In this document: positions 26,928 through 35,326 of the stretch, piece by piece | Layout of the letters: each line of letters starts with the position of its first letter | Numbering within the stretch: position 1 is the stretch's first letter | Source of the DNA: Gemmatimonadota bacterium | GTDB lineage: Bacteria > Gemmatimonadota > Gemmatimonadetes > Longimicrobiales > Gaopeijiaceae | Length of the DNA: 56,568 nt | NCBI GenBank assembly: GCA_016873995.1 | Contig: VGVR01000021.1 | Span: 1-56,568, forward strand | Reading direction: 5' to 3' | Translations under genes and position numbers: made by a program | The notes under the pieces: generated by a model | Databases searched by the model: none | Seen by the model: the letters and a program-made list of their open reading frames with translations, nothing else | What the model was told of the DNA's origin: nothing

Positions 26928-28688
26928 TCAGTACCCGATCGCGCGGCCGCCGCCGCGGGGGTCGGACCATGCGGTGAGCGTGTCGCCGACTACGAGGATC
27001 ATCTGCACGTCGCCGGAGTCGCCCCGTCGTTCGGTGACGGTGTGGCCGAGTGCCTCGAGGTCGCGCACCGTGGTCGAAGGAAGCCCGCGACGTTCGAAGT
27101 AGAGCGCATCCGGCAGGTGCTGGTGGTGCACCCGCGGCGCGTTCACGGCGTCGACCACGCCCATGCCGTAGTCGAGCACGTTCGAGATCGTCTGGAAGAC
27201 GGTGGTGGTGATCGTTGCGCCGCCGGGCGTGCCCGTGAGCATCAGCAGGCTCCCTTCGGGCGAGACCACGATCGTCGGCGTCATCGACGAGAGCATGCGC
27301 TTGCCGGGCTCGATCGCGTTGAGAGCACCCTGGACCAGACCGAACTGGTTCGGGCTTCCGGGCTGGACCGCGAAGTCGTCCATCTCGTTGTTCAAGACGA
27401 AGCCGGCGCCCGTCACGGTCACTCCGCTTCCGTAGAGTGAGTTGAGCGTCGTGGTCACCACGACGGCGTTGCCCGCGTCGTCCACGATCGAGTAGTGCGT
27501 CGTGTTCTCGCCCTCTCGCACCGCCGCAGTGAGGCCGGGGGCAACCGCAGCAGACGGAGTGGCCGCGGACGTCGCGATCGACTCCGCGCGCTCGGCGGCG
27601 TACGCCGCCGACGTCATGCGCTCGACTGGCACCTCGACGAAGTCCGGGTCGGCCAGCACCTGATTGCGGTCTGCGTAGGCGCGCTTCCACGCCTCCGCGT
27701 ACAGGTGGATCGACTCCGCCGAGTGCCAGCCCAGCGCGGCGAGGTCGTATCGCTCGAGGATCAACGCCATCTCCGCCAGCGTCGTGCCGCCCGAGGACGA
27801 CGGTGACATCGAGAGAACCGTGTGGCCTCGGTACTCGAACGAAGTCGGCTCGCGCCACACTGCCTCGTACCCTGCGAGATCTTCGTGAGAGATGATGCCG
27901 CCACCGCGCTCCATCTCCGCCACGAGCAGGTCGGCGGTCTCGCCACGGTAGAAGCCGTCGGCGCCTCGGTCGCGAGTGCGCTCGAGCGTCCGAGCCAGGT
28001 CGGGCTGACGAAGCGTGTCGCCCAGCAGGGGCGGCTGACCGTTGCGCGGCAGAAACTGTGCGGCCGACGCCGGGAAGCCCGACAGGAGCTCGACCGCGTC
28101 GGCGTCGATGGAGCCGAGGAAGCGCTCCCGCACCTCGAAGCCGCGGGCGATACGGATGGCGGGCTCGAGCAGGTCGGCCCACGGCAGCGCGCCGAAGCGC
28201 TGGTGGGCGGCCCACATGCCCGCCACGCTGCCGGGGACGCCGCTCGCGAGGTGCCCGACCAGGCTTCCGTCGGTCGCGTTACCCGCGGAGTCGAGGTACA
28301 TGTCTCGCGTGGCCGCGAGCGGCGCGCGCTCGCGGAAGTCGAGCGCGGCGGTCGTGCCGTCCGTCAGGCGCACGACCATGAAGCCGCCGCCGCCGATGTT
28401 GCCGGCCTCGGGGTTCACGACCGTGAGCGCGAACTGGACCGCGACCGCCGCGTCCACCGCGTTCCCGCCCGCGCGGAGAACGTCGACACCCACCTGCGAC
28501 GCGATCGAGTCGGTCGTCACGACCATCCCGTGCGTCCCGCGGACCGCGTCACCGCCGCGGTGGGGCCAGTCGGCCGGGATCGCATCCCTCGTGCACGCAC
28601 CGACCGCGAACGCCAGCGCGAGGGCGACTGTCCGGAAAGCGTGTCCCGGTAGGGCTTTGGCCGAGGATCCGGCCGAGTGTCGCAGCAT
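26928..28688 (-). CDS. ggt: Gamma-glutamyltranspeptidase, lipoprotein
   Basis: Ntn-hydrolase that cleaves gamma-glutamyl bonds of glutathione and related compounds. The start at 28688 gives a lipoprotein signal peptide (TVALALAFAVGAC, lipobox VGAC). Family blocks: HGMVVTTDSIASQVGVDVLRAGGNAVDAAVAV, NPEAGNIGGGGFMVV, the autoprocessing site NTTHYSIVDDAGNAV with catalytic Thr, and GFVLNNEMDDF, then TPTIV and GTPGGATITT. The long frame extends to 28922, but those residues are not family-like and would overlap the divergent murQ region. Length (586) matches the unprocessed precursor. Followed closely by the ABC exporter gene. Confidence 0.92.
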   Translation of the reverse strand: MLRHSAGSSAKALPGHAFRTVALALAFAVGACTRDAIPADWPHRGGDAVRGTHGMVVTTDSIASQVGVDVLRAGGNAVDAAVAVQFALTVVNPEAGNIGGGGFMVVRLTDGTTAALDFRERAPLAATRDMYLDSAGNATDGSLVGHLASGVPGSVAGMWAAHQRFGALPWADLLEPAIRIARGFEVRERFLGSIDADAVELLSGFPASAAQFLPRNGQPPLLGDTLRQPDLARTLERTRDRGADGFYRGETADLLVAEMERGGGIISHEDLAGYEAVWREPTSFEYRGHTVLSMSPSSSGGTTLAEMALILERYDLAALGWHSAESIHLYAEAWKRAYADRNQVLADPDFVEVPVERMTSAAYAAERAESIATSAATPSAAVAPGLTAAVREGENTTHYSIVDDAGNAVVVTTTLNSLYGSGVTVTGAGFVLNNEMDDFAVQPGSPNQFGLVQGALNAIEPGKRMLSSMTPTIVVSPEGSLLMLTGTPGGATITTTVFQTISNVLDYGMGVVDAVNAPRVHHQHLPDALYFERRGLPSTTVRDLEALGHTVTERRGDSGDVQMILVVGDTLTAWSDPRGGGRAIGY

Positions 28689-28776
28689 GGCCCCAGACGG
28701 TGCGAGGAGGGTAGCTTCGGGCGCCGAAAGGTCTGGACACCGGGTGCCCTCTGCAACTGCCCATTCGCGAACTGCC

Positions 28777-29679
28777 ATGCGCGACCGCCGCCTCACCGAA
28801 CAGCGCAACCCGAACTCGCGCCGCATCGACGAGCTGGATCCGCTCGGCATCGTCGATCTGATCAACGCCGAGGATCGCATGGTGGCCGAGGCGGTCGGCG
28901 AGGAGCGGGAGGCGATCGCCAAGGCGCTCGAGCTGGCGGAGGAGGCCTTTCGGAAGGGTGGACGCCTCGTCTATGTCGGCGCCGGTACCTCGGGCCGCCT
29001 GGGCGTGCTCGACGCCGCCGAGATGCCGCCCACTTACGGCACCGACCCGGCCATGGTGCGGGGTGTGATCGCGGGCGGCTACGACGCGCTCGTGCGCGCC
29101 AAGGAGGGTGCGGAGGACTCGCCCTCGAACGGAGCCGCCGCCATGGACGATCTCGGCGTGGGCGCGCACGACTTCGTGCTCGGCATCGCGACCTCCGGCA
29201 CGACGCCCTACGTGCACGGCGCGCTCGACCGCGCTCGCGCGCTCGGGGCGCGCACCGGCTTTCTGCTCTGCACCTACCCGACCGAGGAGCTCGTCGCCAA
29301 GCACGACGTGGTGATCGCACCCCTGGTCGGGCCCGAGGTGATCACCGGCTCGACGCGCATGAAGGCGGGGACCGCGACCAAGCTCGTGCTCAACACCATC
29401 TCGACCGGCGCCATGATCCGCCTCGGCAAGGTGTACGGAAACCTGATGGTGGACCTGCAGGTGACCTGCGAGAAGCTGCGCGACCGCGGCGAGCGCATCC
29501 TGGAGTCGATGCTCGAGATCGATCGGGCCCAGGCGAGCTCGTTGCTGGAGCGGGCCGGCGGTCACGTGAAGACTGCCCTGGTCATGGGCAAGCTCGGCAT
29601 CGACCCCGCGGAGGCCAGGCGGCGCCTCGACGCGGTGGGCGGCGTGGTGTCTCGCGTGGTGGGGGATATCGGGCGGTGA
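28777..29679 (+). CDS. murQ: N-acetylmuramic acid 6-phosphate etherase
   Basis: Cytosolic enzyme that removes lactate from MurNAc-6-phosphate during peptidoglycan recycling. It has a SIS domain with family sequences TEQRNPNSRRIDELDPLGIVDLIN, YVGAGTSGRLGVLDAAEMPPT, GIATSGTTPYVHGAL, TGSTRMKAGTATKLVLN and LQVTCEKLRDRG. Length 300 is typical. ATG 28777 begins 88 nt from the divergent ggt start. It overlaps the next gene by GTGA. No anhydro-MurNAc kinase gene is seen in the window. Confidence 0.93.
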   Translation: MRDRRLTEQRNPNSRRIDELDPLGIVDLINAEDRMVAEAVGEEREAIAKALELAEEAFRKGGRLVYVGAGTSGRLGVLDAAEMPPTYGTDPAMVRGVIAGGYDALVRAKEGAEDSPSNGAAAMDDLGVGAHDFVLGIATSGTTPYVHGALDRARALGARTGFLLCTYPTEELVAKHDVVIAPLVGPEVITGSTRMKAGTATKLVLNTISTGAMIRLGKVYGNLMVDLQVTCEKLRDRGERILESMLEIDRAQASSLLERAGGHVKTALVMGKLGIDPAEARRRLDAVGGVVSRVVGDIGR

Positions 29680-31349
29680 AGGAGGCACGTACACTGCGGT
29701 GGTTCCTGCTCGCGGCCTCATTGGTCGTGAGTGGTGTGCTCGTGGTGCGGGCCTTCAACCCTGCGCCGCACTCCGGGGGGGACAACTCGACGTACGTGAG
29801 CCTGGCTTACGGCCTTCTCACGACCGGGTCGTACACCGAGGTCTTCGACCCGGCGGGGCTCCCGCACACCAAGTATCCGCCCGTATTTCCGCTGATCTTG
29901 GCTGCACTCATCGGGCTCGGGGCGCGCACGTGGGTCGCGCTCAAGTGGACCGCGGTGGTCTCGACGCTCCTGGCCGTGGGGCTGACCTATGCTTGGGCCG
30001 AGAAACGCATCGGGGCGTGGTCGGCGTTCATCGTCGCGCTCCTCCTCGCCGTCTCGTCCGCGGTGGTCTACTACAGCCACTGGGTGCTCTCCGACCCGGT
30101 CTTCGTGGCGCTGACGCTGGCCTCGTTCTGGGCGCTCGAGGTGTCGACGGGCGAAAGTCCCCGCCGTACCTGGTGGCTCGCCGCCGGCGTCGTCCTGGCC
30201 GGTCTCGCGTATTTCACCCGCTCGGCTGGCCTCCCGCTCGTGGTCGCGCTCCTCGCGTGGCTCGCCCTCGAGAGGCGCTGGCGTGCCGCTCTCGCCACCG
30301 GCATCGCGCTCGGTCTGCCGGCGCTCGCGTGGTGGTGGCGGGGGAGGGGCGCGCCGGGGTCGTACGCCGCGGAGTTCTGGTTGATCGACCCTTATCAGCC
30401 GACGCTCGGCACCATCGGCGTGCTCGATCTCGTGCCGCGGGCGCTGGCGAACGCGGTGGGTTACGTGACCCGGCACGGCCCGGGCGGCATCGTCGGGCCG
30501 GGTGGCGACGGCGTCGCCGTGCTCGGCGTCGTGCTCACTCTCGTGGCGCTGTATGGATGGGCGCGTACAGTGCGGGAGCGCGTCGGCCCCGTAGAGCTCT
30601 TCCTGCCACTGTACGCCGGGCTGATCCTGGTGTGGCCCGAAGTCTGGTCTGGGGATCGCTTTGCGCTCCCGCTCTATCCGCTCGTCTTCTTCTACGGGAC
30701 GGTAGCGGTGCACGACGCCGCGCAGCGGATCCCGCGCTTCCTCGTCGCCCCCGTGGTCGCGCTAGCGCTCGTCGCCATCCTCGTGCCGGCCGGCGCCAGC
30801 TGGGTGCGCGCAACACGCGAGGCCCGCGCGTGTGCAGCCGTCGTGCGCGGCAATGGTCCGTTCGCATGCTACGGTCTCGGCGTGATGGCGTTCGCGGAGG
30901 CCGCCGAGTGGGCCGGTGCTTCGCTCCCGGACGGATCCTCGGTGCTCACGCGCAAGCCGAGTCACTTCTATGTATTGAGCGGCGTGCCGAGCCGCACGTT
31001 CCCGTTCGATCCGGATCCTGCCGTTCAGCTCGCGCTGGCCGACGAGCTAGGGTCGCGCTACGTGCTCCTGGACGAATGGGATGGTCTGGCGCGTCGCAAC
31101 GTGGGCGCTGCGGTCCTGCGTCGCCCTGGGGCTTTCTGCTTCGTGCGCGCGTTCGGCCAGCCTGGCGCTGGGGGAGCGCAACTCCTCGGCGTACTCCCCC
31201 CCGAGCAGCGCTCGAGCGCGGCACCGGCGTCCCCCGAAGAGGTTCGCATCCCCGTCTGCCCGGGCAGCTACGGCGGCGATGCCTCGCTCGAGAGCTACTC
31301 CCCTTCGCCCTCCTCGTCGGTGCCGTTGCTCGACGGGCTGGACCCGTAG
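29676..31349 (+). CDS. GT39-like membrane glycosyltransferase
   Basis: 557 residues with about ten hydrophobic segments in the first 380 residues. The first extracytoplasmic loop has GGDNSTYVSLAYGLLTTGSYTE and HTKYPPVFPLILA, resembling GT-C/ArnT-like enzymes in which a conserved acidic residue follows helix 1. A soluble C-terminal domain of about 150 residues follows (SHFYVLSGVPSRTFPF; VLLDEWDG). The GTG at 29676 overlaps the murQ stop (GTGA), so the two are probably co-translated. The C-terminal 55 bases overlap the convergent gene. Donor and acceptor are unknown. Confidence 0.7.
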   Translation: MKEARTLRWFLLAASLVVSGVLVVRAFNPAPHSGGDNSTYVSLAYGLLTTGSYTEVFDPAGLPHTKYPPVFPLILAALIGLGARTWVALKWTAVVSTLLAVGLTYAWAEKRIGAWSAFIVALLLAVSSAVVYYSHWVLSDPVFVALTLASFWALEVSTGESPRRTWWLAAGVVLAGLAYFTRSAGLPLVVALLAWLALERRWRAALATGIALGLPALAWWWRGRGAPGSYAAEFWLIDPYQPTLGTIGVLDLVPRALANAVGYVTRHGPGGIVGPGGDGVAVLGVVLTLVALYGWARTVRERVGPVELFLPLYAGLILVWPEVWSGDRFALPLYPLVFFYGTVAVHDAAQRIPRFLVAPVVALALVAILVPAGASWVRATREARACAAVVRGNGPFACYGLGVMAFAEAAEWAGASLPDGSSVLTRKPSHFYVLSGVPSRTFPFDPDPAVQLALADELGSRYVLLDEWDGLARRNVGAAVLRRPGAFCFVRAFGQPGAGGAQLLGVLPPEQRSSAAPASPEEVRIPVCPGSYGGDASLESYSPSPSSSVPLLDGLDP

Positions 31350-31996
31350 AGCAGCGCGAGCGCTACCCCGAACGCCAGATGCTCCAGGTACGCTCGCTCC
31401 TCCGGATCCGCGTCCTCGAAGATCTGTCCCACGAGGGGGAGCCTCGCCTGCGGCGCGTGCGCCTTGAGCAAGCGCCCGAGACCTCCGGACGCCGCGGCGG
31501 CGTACTCCGCGGAGCCGAACAGCGCGCCCTTCAAGAGAGGCGGACCCGGCACGCGCGGCTCGACGACGGCTCCGTAGATCAGCCCCTGTCCCGCGCCGGC
31601 GAGGAGGCGCTCCAACAGGTCGCGGTCGAACTCCGGGAGCTCCGGCTTTCCGCGCAGGACCGGCTTGAGCAGGTCGATCAAGAGCGTGGCGGCCGCGCCC
31701 GCCGCGCCGGCCCACGCCAACCGCTTCCACCCGGCTTTGCGGCTAGGTTGCCAGGCATCGAGCAGGCGGGCGGCAGCCGCGGCGATCCCCGCCGTCACGA
31801 GATCGTCGGTCAGGGCGCTTTCGCGCTCTGTCTCGGCCTGCGAGGGGCGGGTCCGGCCCTCGCGCTCCGTACGTCCGCCGCGCGGCCGTCCTCCGCGTCC
31901 GGCACGTCGTGGGCGCGCCTTCCCGCCCGTCTGCGTGACCTTCCCGCCCTCGAGCGCGTAGCCGAGGCGATACCAGAGGCTCTCTTCGGAGGTCAT
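31295..31996 (-). CDS. Hypothetical protein with glycine/alanine-rich hydrophobic segments
   Basis: 233 residues. The N-terminal third is Arg/Gly-rich and probably disordered. The middle and end hold hydrophobic stretches (LAWAGAAGAAATLLIDLL, LLAGAGQGLIYGAVVEP, LEHLAFGVALALLYGSS) that look like two or three short membrane helices, ending in an acidic tail. Its start is almost head to head with the following peptidase gene (5 nt apart) and its 3' end overlaps the convergent glycosyltransferase gene by 55 nt. I do not recognise the family. Confidence 0.6.
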   Translation of the reverse strand: MTSEESLWYRLGYALEGGKVTQTGGKARPRRAGRGGRPRGGRTEREGRTRPSQAETERESALTDDLVTAGIAAAAARLLDAWQPSRKAGWKRLAWAGAAGAAATLLIDLLKPVLRGKPELPEFDRDLLERLLAGAGQGLIYGAVVEPRVPGPPLLKGALFGSAEYAAAASGGLGRLLKAHAPQARLPLVGQIFEDADPEERAYLEHLAFGVALALLYGSSPSSNGTDEEGEGE

Positions 31997-32001
31997 GGGC
32001 G

Positions 32002-35000
32002 ATGAAGTGCGGAGGAGGGAGAAGGGTGGCGAGCGCGCGTCGGCGCATCAAGAGCATGACCCCGGGCGTCATGGCGGCGTTCGTCGCGCTCGCCGGCATG
32101 GTGCCCGGTGTGCGCGCGCAGGCGCCGGACGACGACTGGCGAACGCTCACCACCGAGCACTTCCGCGTGTCGTTCCCCGCCCGCTTGGAAGAGCTCGCCC
32201 GGCGGGCCGGGAGCATCGCCGAGGTCGCGTACGGTCAGCTCTCCGAGCGACTGGTCGAGCCCCGACGGGGGCGCATCGACCTCCTCCTCACCGATCACTC
32301 CGACGACTCGAACGGGTACGCGAGCGTCGTGCCCTCGAGGCGAATCGTGGTGTTCGCGCGGCCTCCGGTGGACGGGCCCACGCTGACCTACTTCGACGAC
32401 TGGATGGAGCTGGTCATCACGCACGAGCTCGCGCACGTCGTGCACCTGGACTACGCACGGAACCCGATCGGCCGGCTGCTCAGGGGCGTCTTCGGCCGCG
32501 CGGAGTCCGGTTGGCCCTACTTCCCCAACACCGCGACGCCCGGGTGGGTGATCGAGGGGCTGGCGACCTGGTACGAGTCCGAGCTCACGACGGCGGGGCG
32601 TGTGCACGGCACGTTCCACGAGATGGTGCTGCGCACGGCCGCGCTCGAGGGCCGCTTAGAGCGCCTCGACCAGGCCAGCGGCTCCTCCCCGCTATGGCCC
32701 GGCGGGAGCAGGCAGTACGCGTACGGCTCGATGTTCTTCGAGTACCTGCTCGACCGGTACGGCGAGGAGCGCATGAGCAGGTTCGCCGAGGCGGTGGCAG
32801 GGCAGTGGATCCCCTATCGCTTGGACGCGGCCGGCAGGTCGGCGTTCGACGTCTCGCTCTCGCAGGCATGGCGAGAGTGGACCGACTCCCTGACGGCTCG
32901 CTACGGCGGCTTGGATGTGGAGCTGGCTCGCCTGGGTCCGGTCTCCGAGCCCGACCGACTGACAGAAGGTGCGCGCTGGGCCTACTACCCGTCCGTGTCT
33001 CCGGACGGGACCACGCTCGTCTACGCGCGCGCCGACGGACGCTCCGACCTACAGCTCCACCGACAGTCGGTCGAGGGCGGTGACTCGGAGCAGCTCACAC
33101 GCACCAACGGCCTCTCCGCTTACGACTGGCTCCCCGACGGGCGTATCCTCCTCTCGCAGTTCGAGCAGGACGGCCCGTACCGCGCCTACTCCGATCTGTA
33201 CGTGACCGACCTGAGTGGCGGCACCTCGCGCCTCACCCACCGCGCGCGCCTGGAGCAGCCTTCGGGCTCTCCCGACGGTCGCTGGGCGGTCGCGGTGCAA
33301 AACGGCGACGGCACGAACGGTCTCGTGCGCGTAGACCTCGCGAACGGCGCGGTCGAAACGCTCGTGGCTTCGGCCCTGGAGGTGCACTGGGCGTTCCCGA
33401 GGATCTCGCCTGACGGGCGCTGGATCGCCGCCACGCGTTGGCAGCCGGGAGCCTACCACGACGTGGTGATCTTGGATGCGGCCACAGGCCGGGAGGTCCA
33501 GCGGATCACCGACGACCGCGCCGTCGATCTCGCGCCCGCGTGGAGTCCCGACGGTCGCTGGATCGTGTGGTCGTCCGACCGCACCGGCATCATGAACCTC
33601 CTGGGAGCGGAAGTCGATGCCGCCACGGGGCGCACTGCGGCGCCGCGCTTGCTGACGAACCTGCGCACGGGGGCCACGTACCCGTCCGTGGATCCGTCGG
33701 GGCGTTGGCTCTACTTCAGCGGATATCACGTGGATGGCTGGGAAGCCGAGCGCGTCCCCTTCCAGCCCGCGTCGGCGAGGCCCGCGCCCGCACCCGACGG
33801 CCGCTTCGAGGCGCCACGCCCATGGGTGGCCCCTGCTCCGGCCAGCGGCCAGGTCGATGGCTACTCCGTCTGGCCGACGCTTCTCCCCCACTACTGGCTG
33901 CCGCGCCTGCGGGAGCCCGTGGTAGCGGGTGCGACCCGAGCGGGGAGCGTGTCGCTTCCCGAGAAGCAGCTCCTGGACTACGGCGTAGGCATCCAGACCT
34001 CCGGCGTGGACCTCGTGGGCCGACACGCCTACGCGGTGTACGCGCAGATGTTCACGGATCGAACCGAAGTCGAGGGCGGTGCAGCCTACGCCTACGGCGG
34101 CTTCGGGAATCCCACGTTGACCTTGCGAGCCGAACAGCGCTGGTCCTCAGCCGGCCAGCTTCTCGGCAGCGGCGGCGCCGACACCCTCTACGTCCTCGAG
34201 CGCGAGCGCATACTCGATGCCTCCACTACGCTGATCGACGCTCGCTTCCGCCGCTCGCTCGCGCTCACGCTCGGAGGCGGACTCGTGTGGGAGTCACGGG
34301 AGCTGCTGAACACCGGTCTGCAGACTCCCAGGGGCTATTCGCTGTCACGGCCCACGACTCGGCTGGGCGAAGCGCGACTCGCGGTCGGGTACTCGACCGC
34401 GCGTAGCCACTCCTTCCAGATCGGGGGAACGCGGGGCTTCTCGGTGGCGGTGCAGGGACGCTCACGTCGCCAGCAGGGCCTCCGGACGGCCGATGTCGGC
34501 ATCGTTGGCGTCGACCGCACGTTCGCCGAGATCACGTCGCGCGTACGGGCCTACGTCCCGCTTTGGGAAGCAGGGTATGCTCGCCACGTGCTCGCGGTGC
34601 AGGGCGCCGGCGGTTCGGCATGGGGCGCGGGCTCGCAGTTCGGCCACTTCAGCGTCGGGGGCGCGAGCGGGTCGGTCGAGGACGTCACCGGCCTGGAGCT
34701 CTTCGGAGGCTCGTACGTGTTCTTGCCCGTACGTGGGTACGCGCCCTCGAGCCGCATCGGCCGATACGCGTGGGCGGGATCGGTCGAGTACCGGTTCCCG
34801 ATCATGCTGGTGAACCGCGGCTTAGGCGCGTGGCCACTCTTCTTCGACAGGGTCGTGGGCTCGCTCTTCGCCGATGCGGGCAACGCCTGGGGCCCGAATC
34901 CGAGCGGCGAAGCGATCGCGTCGGTCGGCGCAGAGGTCACGGTCGGCGTCCTGGGCTTCTGGAACGATGGGTTGCTGGTGCGCACCGGGCTCGCCGCGCC

Positions 35001-35055
35001 GCTGGTGGGCGGCGCGAATCCCGAGGTGTACGTGCGCGCGGGGCTCCCGTTCTGA
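32002..35055 (+). CDS. Secreted metallopeptidase / TolB-like propeller / Omp85-like barrel fusion
   Basis: 1017 residues. A signal peptide ends near VRAQ; ATG 32002 has GGAGG upstream, and GTG 32026, behind a second GGAGGAGGG, gives a shorter leader and is an alternative start. Residues about 45-300 are a gluzincin-type peptidase with HELAH at 141-145 and a glutamate in GWVIEGLATWYES as third zinc ligand. Residues about 310-590 hold repeated PDG-type blades (YPSVSPDGTTLVYARADGRSDL, RISPDGRWIAATRW, PAWSPDGRWIVWSSD), a TolB-like propeller. The C-terminal 380 residues are a beta-barrel with Omp85-like elements (VRGYAPSS, VEYRFPIM, FADAGNAWG) ending in LPF. Function is not known; surface or periplasmic protein processing is inferred. 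Confidence 0.8.
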   Translation: MKCGGGRRVASARRRIKSMTPGVMAAFVALAGMVPGVRAQAPDDDWRTLTTEHFRVSFPARLEELARRAGSIAEVAYGQLSERLVEPRRGRIDLLLTDHSDDSNGYASVVPSRRIVVFARPPVDGPTLTYFDDWMELVITHELAHVVHLDYARNPIGRLLRGVFGRAESGWPYFPNTATPGWVIEGLATWYESELTTAGRVHGTFHEMVLRTAALEGRLERLDQASGSSPLWPGGSRQYAYGSMFFEYLLDRYGEERMSRFAEAVAGQWIPYRLDAAGRSAFDVSLSQAWREWTDSLTARYGGLDVELARLGPVSEPDRLTEGARWAYYPSVSPDGTTLVYARADGRSDLQLHRQSVEGGDSEQLTRTNGLSAYDWLPDGRILLSQFEQDGPYRAYSDLYVTDLSGGTSRLTHRARLEQPSGSPDGRWAVAVQNGDGTNGLVRVDLANGAVETLVASALEVHWAFPRISPDGRWIAATRWQPGAYHDVVILDAATGREVQRITDDRAVDLAPAWSPDGRWIVWSSDRTGIMNLLGAEVDAATGRTAAPRLLTNLRTGATYPSVDPSGRWLYFSGYHVDGWEAERVPFQPASARPAPAPDGRFEAPRPWVAPAPASGQVDGYSVWPTLLPHYWLPRLREPVVAGATRAGSVSLPEKQLLDYGVGIQTSGVDLVGRHAYAVYAQMFTDRTEVEGGAAYAYGGFGNPTLTLRAEQRWSSAGQLLGSGGADTLYVLERERILDASTTLIDARFRRSLALTLGGGLVWESRELLNTGLQTPRGYSLSRPTTRLGEARLAVGYSTARSHSFQIGGTRGFSVAVQGRSRRQQGLRTADVGIVGVDRTFAEITSRVRAYVPLWEAGYARHVLAVQGAGGSAWGAGSQFGHFSVGGASGSVEDVTGLELFGGSYVFLPVRGYAPSSRIGRYAWAGSVEYRFPIMLVNRGLGAWPLFFDRVVGSLFADAGNAWGPNPSGEAIASVGAEVTVGVLGFWNDGLLVRTGLAAPLVGGANPEVYVRAGLPF

Positions 35056-35164
35056 GGGTTGCCCAGGCCCCTTGCCGAGCCTGGCGAAAGCCCGAAGATT
35101 TACCGAAGACAACGTCCGCCGGCGGAGCCGCTCCGCGCCACTCCGAGATCTCTCGGGCGCGCGC

Positions 35165-35193
35165 TTGACCACAACATATGGGACGCGTACTAT
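35165..35193 (+). promoter_or_regulatory. Sigma-70-type promoter TTGACC-N17-TACTAT for nrdJ
   Basis: TTGACC (35165-35170) and TACTAT (35188-35193) are separated by exactly 17 nt. Predicted transcription start is about 35200, giving a leader of about 125 nt before the nrdJ ATG at 35327. It is the best promoter match I saw in the window. Confidence 0.7.
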
Positions 35194-35245
35194 GCGCGAG
35201 CCCAAGATCCAGTAGGCCAGAAAGGGCGTTTCCACAGGCCATTCG

Positions 35246-35273
35246 GCGGCGGGAGCCATCTCCCGCCGCTTTT
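35246..35273 (+). terminator. Terminator-like hairpin in the nrdJ leader
   Basis: A perfect 10-bp GC-rich stem (35246-35255 with 35260-35269), loop CCAT, then TTTT. It lies downstream of the promoter at 35165 and 54 nt before nrdJ, so if active it would stop nrdJ transcription unless bypassed. This arrangement fits an attenuator or riboswitch expression platform. No recognisable cobalamin aptamer was found. Confidence 0.5.
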
Positions 35274-35326
35274 CAACCTCTACATCCAGGGTTCTCCACC
35301 CTCCGTCCACAGGAGCTGGCCCGGAA

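Noticed and set aside
35192..35215. Short leader ORF encoding MREPKIQ
   Set aside because: Its ATG overlaps the -10 element, so it would not be transcribed, and there is no ribosome binding site.
35056..35326. Cobalamin riboswitch upstream of nrdJ
   Set aside because: No convincing B12 box or long aptamer is seen; GCCACT at about 35130 precedes the promoter.
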